DNA of 35,668 nucleotides from Candidatus Poribacteria bacterium (lineage in GTDB: Bacteria; Poribacteria; WGA-4E; WGA-3G). A program made the translations under genes and the position numbers. Under the pieces are notes generated by a model, which saw nothing but the letters and a program-made list of their open reading frames with translations, had not been told where the DNA came from and ran no database searches. Shown here piece by piece: positions 30,440 through 35,668 of this stretch; within the stretch, counting starts at the first letter, position 1, and each line of letters begins with the position of its first letter. The stretch covers positions 1-35,668 of the forward strand of contig JAPOZO010000088.1 in assembly GCA_026706025.1 (NCBI GenBank). The letters are read 5' to 3'.

Positions 30440-31006
30440 CTATTCAAAAAGTTGAGAGACTGGACATGTAAATCCTTCAACGACATCCTCACCTGTCAAT
30501 GTGTCCTCATAGTTCAGTACAGTGAAATCGGTCTCGGATCGGTAGACCATCACTGTTTTTGCGACGGGTTCAATCACCCAGACAAGGCGCGTGCCTGCTC
30601 TCAAATAGGCTAACGCTTTTTCGGTGACATCATAGTGTTTGTCTGATGGCGAGACGACTTCAACCGCCAAATCCGGCGGGACAGGTGATGCCTGCTCTCT
30701 ATTTTCGGGTAATCGGTCGGTCGAAACAAACGCAATATCCGGCTTTACTGCTCGGTCATCCAATTGAAATGTTGTTTCGGCAATATATAATTGTCCTAAC
30801 CGATTTTCCTCAACGTGCAGACCTAAGCGTATATGAAGTTTACTACTGATTTGACCATGTATCATCGTCGCTGGTGGCATCGGGACTAATTCTCCTTTTA
30901 CATATTCATATCCCTCTAAGTCGTTTTCAAGAAATTCCTCCAGCGTCATTGTATCGGGCACCGATATTTCTTGAATAGCCTCAGGGGTTGTTTGCGAATT
31001 AAGCAT
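30440..31006 (-). CDS. Uma2-family endonuclease-like protein (DUF820)
   Basis: 188 residues from the ATG at 31006 (GGGAGG 6 bases upstream); the frame is open to 31078 but that would overlap the permease gene. Uma2 is a PD-(D/E)xK fold: YEYVKGELVPMPPAT (34-47), VKPDIAFVS with Asp90, and DLAVEVVSPSD with Glu116 supply the expected catalytic acids, and Lys130 follows in the next helix. The family is abundant in cyanobacteria and Poribacteria-like genomes, often in many copies; its biological role is unknown. It follows the permease gene by 49 bases on the same strand, possibly co-transcribed. Confidence 0.85.
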   Translation of the reverse strand: MLNSQTTPEAIQEISVPDTMTLEEFLENDLEGYEYVKGELVPMPPATMIHGQISSKLHIRLGLHVEENRLGQLYIAETTFQLDDRAVKPDIAFVSTDRLPENREQASPVPPDLAVEVVSPSDKHYDVTEKALAYLRAGTRLVWVIEPVAKTVMVYRSETDFTVLNYEDTLTGEDVVEGFTCPVSQLFE

Positions 31007-31055
31007 CAGTTGCCTCCCTTCAATTGGATATTGGACTTTGCTTTTACAACCGTTT

Positions 31056-32294
31056 TTACGTATGTCGGATAGCATCAATAGGCGTCATTTTCGCGGCTTG
31101 GCTGGCGGGGTAGTAGCCGAAGAAGATGCCGACGGCTGCACCCGCACCGACAGAGATTAGCACGGCTTTCAACGTAATCACAGCGGGCCACGACATTTCG
31201 TCTAAAAACTTGCCGACTATCCACGCAAAACCGTTCCCAACCACAGCACCTAACGCAATACCGAGCAGGCTCCCAATCAGACATAACAGCACAGATTCCG
31301 TCAGGAATTGTAAGCGGATGTCAAAACTTTTGGCACCGACCGCTTTCCGTAATCCGATCTCCGGTATCCGCTCTGTTACGGAGACGAGCATGATATTGAG
31401 AATCCCGATACCCGCAACAATCAAGGAGACAGACGCGATGACAACCAAAACCGACTCTATAATAAAGATCATCCGCTTTCCACTTTCAATCCCCTTCTTC
31501 GCGTTCCACGTTCGGAAAAAGGTGTCATCGCCACCGTGATTGCGTGAAATAACGGTTTTAACCTCTTTGAGTGCCTGATCAACGACATCAATGCTTTTCG
31601 CACGCGCCATAATCGCACCGACGCGATTCCGGCCGCCAAAACGGGTTTGAGCAGTGGTAATAGGGACGAAGATCATATTGTCATCACTTCTACCGCGCTC
31701 CAACCCATCGCCACGACTCTCCATGATACCGACAATGGTAAAACGTCTGTTGTTGATACCGACCTCTTTACCAATCGGATCCCGTCCTTTAAACTGCTCC
31801 TTCCAGACCTTTGCACCAATAACACAAACTTTATTCCAGAAATCCATATCGGTATCAGCGAGGAATCTACCGTATTCCGTTTTCCATCTGCGAACGGCTT
31901 GGTATTCGTTAGTTGTTGCGCGCATGTAGGTTTGCCGATGCCGTCCTTCAACTTCAAAATTGATGAAATGACTTCTTTCGACAGTAGCGACCTCAACAGA
32001 AGGGCAGTCTGTCAGAATATCGTGCAGATCTTGCATGTCCAAATAATGCGGGCTGGTGTTGCGCTGCCAACGGTTATTTTTCCGAATATGCCCGGGTCGG
32101 TAAACGCCGAACATACTGGGGCCACCGATATTCTCAAATTCTGCCATCATGAGTTTTTCGGCACCCGCGCCAAAGGACATCATCGCAATGACACCTGCAA
32201 TACCGATGGTAATCCCTAAGAGTGTGAGGACTGTGCGGAGTTTACTTCCGCGAAGCACAGAAAACGCTGAGATTAGATTCTCCAGCACGAGCAT
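31056..32294 (-). CDS. MacB-type ABC transporter permease (copy 1)
   Basis: 412 residues. One N-terminal membrane helix (about 18-40), a large periplasmic MacB_PCD domain (about 45-275), then an FtsX domain with three helices (about 283-310, 325-355, 365-395), containing SVSLIVAGIGILNIMLVSVTERIPEIGLRKAVGA in part. It ends MTPIDAIRHT. MacB-like permeases extrude peptides or siderophores, or act in lipoprotein export, with a separate or fused ATPase. No ATPase gene is in the window; the neighbouring gene at 32912 is a paralogue. The start ATG at 32294 has AAGG upstream. It is read after the DUF4258/DUF2283 pair. Confidence 0.85.
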   Translation of the reverse strand: MLVLENLISAFSVLRGSKLRTVLTLLGITIGIAGVIAMMSFGAGAEKLMMAEFENIGGPSMFGVYRPGHIRKNNRWQRNTSPHYLDMQDLHDILTDCPSVEVATVERSHFINFEVEGRHRQTYMRATTNEYQAVRRWKTEYGRFLADTDMDFWNKVCVIGAKVWKEQFKGRDPIGKEVGINNRRFTIVGIMESRGDGLERGRSDDNMIFVPITTAQTRFGGRNRVGAIMARAKSIDVVDQALKEVKTVISRNHGGDDTFFRTWNAKKGIESGKRMIFIIESVLVVIASVSLIVAGIGILNIMLVSVTERIPEIGLRKAVGAKSFDIRLQFLTESVLLCLIGSLLGIALGAVVGNGFAWIVGKFLDEMSWPAVITLKAVLISVGAGAAVGIFFGYYPASQAAKMTPIDAIRHT

Positions 32295-32316
32295 GATGGG
32301 TTACCTTAGAAATTTG

Positions 32317-32568
32317 TCAAAAAGCATTGTGACCAGATTTATTACTTTCACCAACAAGCGAAAGTCCTTCAATGAAATTAGCACCTAAAATTGTATCCTG
32401 AATGAAAGCACTGGCGTTGAGGATTTCAATCCCGATAAGTTCCCCGTTTTCATTCAGTTCAGCCGTGATATTAGGACTTAGTTCTAAACTGTCGCTTTCA
32501 GGTTCATCGGAAATTACAAGATGCAATATATCTTCTTTTTCAAAATAGGTCATCTTCGGTTTATTCAA
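32317..32568 (-). CDS. DUF2283-family protein, antitoxin-like
   Basis: 83 residues from a TTG start at 32568, chosen because GGAGGT lies 7 bases upstream; an ATG five codons later is the alternative. The DUF2283 pattern is visible as YFEKEDILHLVI, a run of acidic residues, and ELNENGELIGIEILNASAF. DUF2283 genes are often found next to DUF4258 genes in toxin-antitoxin-like pairs, and the first 8 bases overlap the end of the upstream DUF4258 gene. The antitoxin role is family inference. It precedes permease copy 1 by 22 bases. Confidence 0.7.
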   Translation of the reverse strand: MNKPKMTYFEKEDILHLVISDEPESDSLELSPNITAELNENGELIGIEILNASAFIQDTILGANFIEGLSLVGESNKSGHNAF

Positions 32569-32830
32569 GGGTATACCTCCGTGTTCTAATCCGAAATCGA
32601 ATTTGCTGACGGGTCGTTGTGTGAATTGTTATAGGGGTAAACGAAGTTTGATCTGTTTCATAAGCAATCATAACTAATTTTGTGCCATGGTGTCCGATAA
32701 CAACCCATCGACCTGTTTCAGTATCGAAGTAGCGTTCTGTCGAATATCTAACTATATCCTCAATTTGAGTCAGATCAAATCCGCGTAACGCTGCTCTGTA
32801 CTTCATATAATCAGTCCACACAAACTCCAT
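32561..32830 (-). CDS. DUF4258-like small protein, toxin-like
   Basis: 89 residues. It shows a RelE/BrnT-like outline: an N-terminal helix-rich part (KYRAALRGFDLTQIEDIVRY), then a beta hairpin (GRWVVIGHHGTKLVMIAY) and a strand ending TPITIHTTTRQQ, as in DUF4258 proteins. Basic residues dominate the C-terminus (RFRIRTRRY). It lies immediately upstream of, and overlaps, the DUF2283 gene, a toxin-first two-gene arrangement. It sits between two tandem ABC permease paralogues. No biochemical role is established; toxicity is inference. Confidence 0.6.
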   Translation of the reverse strand: MEFVWTDYMKYRAALRGFDLTQIEDIVRYSTERYFDTETGRWVVIGHHGTKLVMIAYETDQTSFTPITIHTTTRQQIRFRIRTRRYTLE

Positions 32831-32911
32831 GTAACCATCCAGTCCAACTATGAAAAGGAAGCATTAATAAATTCCTTTTTCCAAAAGAACAGAAGTCCTA
32901 CGACTTTCTGA

Positions 32912-34162
32912 CTACGTATGGCGGATAGCATCAATGGGGGTCATTTTGGCGGCTTGGCTGGCGGGGTAGAACCCGAAGAAGATGCCGACGGCGGCACCCG
33001 CACCGACGGAGATTAGTACTGCCTCCGGGGTAATCACTGAGGGCCATGCAAGGTCATCTAAAAACTTACCGACTATCCAAGCGAAACCTTTTCCAGCAAC
33101 CGCACCCAACGCAATACCGAGCAGACTCCCGATGAGACATAAAATCACAGATTCTGTGAGGAACTGCATTCGGATGTTAAAACTCTTCGCACCGACCGCT
33201 TTTCGGAGTCCGATCTCCGGTATCCGTTCTGTTACAGAGACGAGCATGATGTTGAGAATCCCGATACCCGCGACAATTAAAGAGACAGACGCGATGACGA
33301 CCAACACCGACTCTATAATAAGGATCATTCTTTTCGCTTGTGCGATGCCCTGTTTAGCGGACCAGGTTCGGAAAAAGGTGTCATCACCGCCATGGTTGCG
33401 CGTGATGATCGTCTTTACCTCTTTCAACGCTTGCTCAACGTGCGTCGGACTTTTGGCACGCACCATGATATGTCCAACGTGATCGTGCCCCCAAAACCGT
33501 TTTTGTGCGGTTGTAATCGGAATGAAAAGCATATTATCATCGCTTTTGCCGCGCTCTAAACCGTCACCGCGGCTCTCCATAATCCCGATAACTGTAAAGC
33601 GTTTGTTGTTCCCAAAGTTATTGATGATGACCTCTTTACCGATAGGATCTTCTCCCTTAAACTGCTCTTTCCAGATCTTTGAACCGATGACACACACTTT
33701 CGTCCAAGCGTCCATATCGGTATCAGCGAGGAATCTACCATATTCCGTACGCCATTCGCGAACGGCTTGGTATTCGTTTGTTGTTGCACGGAGATAGGTG
33801 CGTTGAAATTTCCCCTCAATGCCAAGGTTGATATAGTAGCTGCCTTCAACAGTGGCAACCTCAACGGAGGGACATTCGGCGAGGACATCGCGGAGGTCTT
33901 CCATCTCAAGGTGGTGTGGACTGGTATTGCGTTGCCATCTCCCGTTCTTTCGGATATGTCCGGGTCGATAAACACCGAACATGCTGGGACCGCCTATCTT
34001 CTCAAATTCCGCCATGATAAGTTTTTCAGCACCCGCCCCAAAGGACATCATCGCAATGATCCCAGCAATCCCAATCGTAATCCCTAAGAGCGTGAGAATC
34101 GTCCGTAACTTGCTCGCCCGAAGGACAGAAAACGCTGATATAATATTTTCTAAAAGCCTCAT
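32912..34162 (-). CDS. MacB-type ABC transporter permease (copy 2)
   Basis: 416 residues from the ATG at 34162 (AAGGGA upstream); an in-frame TTG at 34189 has no ribosome site. It is a close paralogue of the 31056 gene, colinear throughout: MMSFGAGAEKL, FGVYRPGHIRKN, a periplasmic MacB_PCD domain, an FtsX domain with three C-terminal helices and the same MTPIDAIRHT ending. Main differences are in the periplasmic domain, including a short insert (IINNFGNNKRF against INNRRF). No ATPase gene is adjacent, so it probably relies on an unlinked ATPase. The two copies may form a heterodimer or be specialised duplicates. Confidence 0.85.
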   Translation of the reverse strand: MRLLENIISAFSVLRASKLRTILTLLGITIGIAGIIAMMSFGAGAEKLIMAEFEKIGGPSMFGVYRPGHIRKNGRWQRNTSPHHLEMEDLRDVLAECPSVEVATVEGSYYINLGIEGKFQRTYLRATTNEYQAVREWRTEYGRFLADTDMDAWTKVCVIGSKIWKEQFKGEDPIGKEVIINNFGNNKRFTVIGIMESRGDGLERGKSDDNMLFIPITTAQKRFWGHDHVGHIMVRAKSPTHVEQALKEVKTIITRNHGGDDTFFRTWSAKQGIAQAKRMILIIESVLVVIASVSLIVAGIGILNIMLVSVTERIPEIGLRKAVGAKSFNIRMQFLTESVILCLIGSLLGIALGAVAGKGFAWIVGKFLDDLAWPSVITPEAVLISVGAGAAVGIFFGFYPASQAAKMTPIDAIRHT

Positions 34163-34337
34163 ACCTATTCCCTTTTTTGGAGCCTCCAAAACCGTGTGTA
34201 GGAGCGATCTCCGAATCGCGATATCTAACTAATAACTGACAACTATCTTGTAGAAACGTCCTCCGAATCGCGACAAAATCTCGATAAAATTGACGAAAAC
34301 CGAAAACGCAATGGCTCTGAGGATCGCAAACTTTTGA

Positions 34338-34366
34338 TTGCATGAATTCCCAAGGTGTGCTAAACT
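34338..34366 (+). promoter_or_regulatory. Weak candidate promoter for the truncated hydrolase gene
   Basis: TTGCAT, 17 bases, TAAACT (34361-34366), about 100 bases before the GTG start at 34474. Both hexamers are imperfect. Confidence 0.35.
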
Positions 34367-34418
34367 TTTAGTATAAAAATCGAAAAATTACGAACCTGTA
34401 CATATCCTCAGCATTAAA

Positions 34419-34448
34419 AGTATATCACAAAATATTTAACAGTTGCAA
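34419..34448 (-). promoter_or_regulatory. Candidate promoter for the permease operon
   Basis: Minus strand TTGCAA, 18 bases, TATACT (34419-34424). It shares TGTGATATACT with the promoter at 20740-20768. The leader to 34162 is about 250 bases and contains AACTGA heptads near 34226-34250. Confidence 0.5.
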
Positions 34449-34473
34449 ATTTTTTGGATAGGAGTTGGCAGTT

Positions 34474-35668
34474 GTGCAGACGGATGCTTTTAGCACGGGA
34501 AACGTGCTATCGTGGCAGAGGACGCAAAACGCAGCAGCACATCAAGCGGAATTACGACGAAGCAAACAGGCATGGGTTGCGTTGCCGTCCGCTTTACTGC
34601 AAACGCGCTATCAATTGGACGCGATAGACCTATCCTTCGGCGATGCGGAAACAGCAACAACAATCCAGCCCGCGCTTCGGAATTCTCAACTATCGGACGG
34701 AACAGGATTTAATCAATACTACTTAATCGCGGAACCACACGCCGATGCGCCGTGTTATAACATCAGCGACTATATTCAGCGATGTGTGGCAGGTGACCTC
34801 ACGATTGCAGAACGGCTGCGTGGACGAACGGTAATTAACCTCTACCAGACAGAAGGGGTGACGGACGATCTGCTAAGTGACAACGGCGTATCTCAGTTCA
34901 TAGAGCGGATGCTGAGAGGCTACTTAAAAACTTACGGCAAGCAACACCTCATCGGTTTTACCTGTGAACTCCCGAAATTTCTGTCTTTAGCGAGTGTCTT
35001 AGGTGCCGGAACAGCATCAGTACCGTGGAGTCCTGTGTTACTGGACGCGTCGGAAACGACACTCGCAACATACCTGCCGTTAGTGTTCTATGAAACTTAC
35101 AACTCGGCGGCGGTCAGAAACACTTTCTGGAAAGCGTTGACGACGCGATTCGCGACCTGTTTCCTTGGCGGTTTACGTAATTTCTGTCATCAAGAAGGAC
35201 TTCGGTTCGCTTTAAGCCTCCCAGCGAGTGCGAAGACGTTGGAGTTTGAGTTAGGATCCATGCTCGCAGAAGTGGACTGCCCTATTCTGAACACCACCGA
35301 AATAGATACACCAAAGCGGTTCGTCGTTGCTAAATGGGCGTGCAGCAACACACAATATGCAAGTATTGCCCGGAAAACAGGTAACAAAACGGATGCGCTC
35401 ACGCCAACATCGCGACGCCTTGAAGATGCGAGCCTCGGTTTCAACTTGTGGATGAACAGAAATAGTGCTGCTGATAGTGTCCCGCAAGGATTAACAACGG
35501 GTTACCCGAAACGACCAATCCTAATGGTAGCACCGACGCAGAGCCTCTGGACAAAGCCCGATGAGAAATCGTGGAGCGGTGTCACAAAAGCGTGGGGATG
35601 GTTGTGCCAAAGTGTATGGGAATTGGCTTACGATTTCAGGATTGTCTCGGAGCAGGAACTCGGTGCCA
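34474..35668 (+). CDS. Glycoside-hydrolase-like protein (GH106/alpha-L-rhamnosidase-like), 3' truncated
   Basis: An open frame of 398 codons runs off the window end. The start is GTG at 34474 with GGAG 9 bases upstream; a stop at 34459-34461 bounds it, and no ATG start exists near this position. The order of motifs resembles large GH106-like hydrolases: a short acidic segment (TCELPKF), PWSPVLLDA, LPLVFYETYNSAAVRNTFWKALTTRF, LGGLRNFCHQEGLRFALSLPAS, then KRPILMVAPTQSLWTK and YDFRIVSEQEL. In that family the first segment usually reads TDEP; here it is CELP, so one acid may be lost. No signal peptide is seen. The family assignment is a recollection of motif order, not an alignment. Confidence 0.55.
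   Translation, partial: MQTDAFSTGNVLSWQRTQNAAAHQAELRRSKQAWVALPSALLQTRYQLDAIDLSFGDAETATTIQPALRNSQLSDGTGFNQYYLIAEPHADAPCYNISDYIQRCVAGDLTIAERLRGRTVINLYQTEGVTDDLLSDNGVSQFIERMLRGYLKTYGKQHLIGFTCELPKFLSLASVLGAGTASVPWSPVLLDASETTLATYLPLVFYETYNSAAVRNTFWKALTTRFATCFLGGLRNFCHQEGLRFALSLPASAKTLEFELGSMLAEVDCPILNTTEIDTPKRFVVAKWACSNTQYASIARKTGNKTDALTPTSRRLEDASLGFNLWMNRNSAADSVPQGLTTGYPKRPILMVAPTQSLWTKPDEKSWSGVTKAWGWLCQSVWELAYDFRIVSEQELGA

Noticed and set aside
1-35668. tRNA, rRNA or phage/integrase genes
   Set aside because: None found on reading both strands; mobility is limited to short non-coding elements.

Overview
This window looks like a chromosome segment of an uncultured, carbohydrate-degrading bacterium. 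The mix is a sulfatase, FGE-sulfatase-domain, LamG and PA14-like secreted proteins, Gfo/Idh/MocA oxidoreductases, many sugar-isomerase TIM barrels, a Uma2 protein, and long intergenic regions full of small palindromic repeats. That mix resembles Candidatus Poribacteria or a related sponge/marine lineage. This is inference from gene content; there is no rRNA or other marker in the window. No tRNA, rRNA or CRISPR array was seen.

Layout. 1-4000: a doubtful small ORF, a CopD-like membrane protein, then a TPR/BatD pair (minus strand) behind a consensus promoter. 4000-6220: a tandem pair of secreted paralogues, each with its own near-perfect sigma70-type promoter, separated by nested transposon-like elements. 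6257-9938: a minus-strand cluster of TIM-barrel isomerase, FGE-domain protein and MutL/GlmL-type ASKHA protein. 10436-13166: plus-strand Gfo/Idh/MocA dehydrogenase and hydroxypyruvate-isomerase-like protein ending in a terminator, then a secreted LamG protein sharing a C-terminal motif with the tandem pair. 13268-18612: an AlbA_2/HATPase protein, a three-part fusion (GlmU-like nucleotidyltransferase, left-handed beta-helix, DUF89 phosphatase), and a PaaK/CapK adenylating enzyme. 19041-22213: Cys-type sulfatase, a small membrane ORF and a Tat-exported sulfite-oxidase-fold molybdoenzyme. 22237-28279: MFS transporter, dipeptide-epimerase-like enolase-superfamily enzyme, then a zinc-ribbon membrane protein, KDG-kinase-like PfkB kinase, D-2-hydroxyacid dehydrogenase and GDPD. 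28287-31006: D12 adenine methylase, Stf0 sulfotransferase, Uma2 protein. 31056-34162: two tandem MacB-type permeases with a DUF4258/DUF2283 toxin-antitoxin-like pair between them. 34474-end: a GTG-started, 3'-truncated glycoside-hydrolase-like gene.

How it fits together. The metabolic genes suggest handling of sugars, sugar acids and sulfated glycans: sulfatase, sulfotransferase, sulfite-oxidase-fold enzyme, KDG kinase, dehydrogenases, isomerases and a rhamnosidase-like hydrolase. They are scattered over several short transcription units rather than one locus.

The most unusual points are the nucleotidyltransferase-DUF89 fusion, the shared C-terminal 'GKL(T/A)TTWA..K' tail on unrelated secreted proteins, and a family of about 113-122 bp TA-targeting MITE-like elements, one of which can be shown to have inserted because an uninterrupted copy of its host repeat exists 23 kb away.
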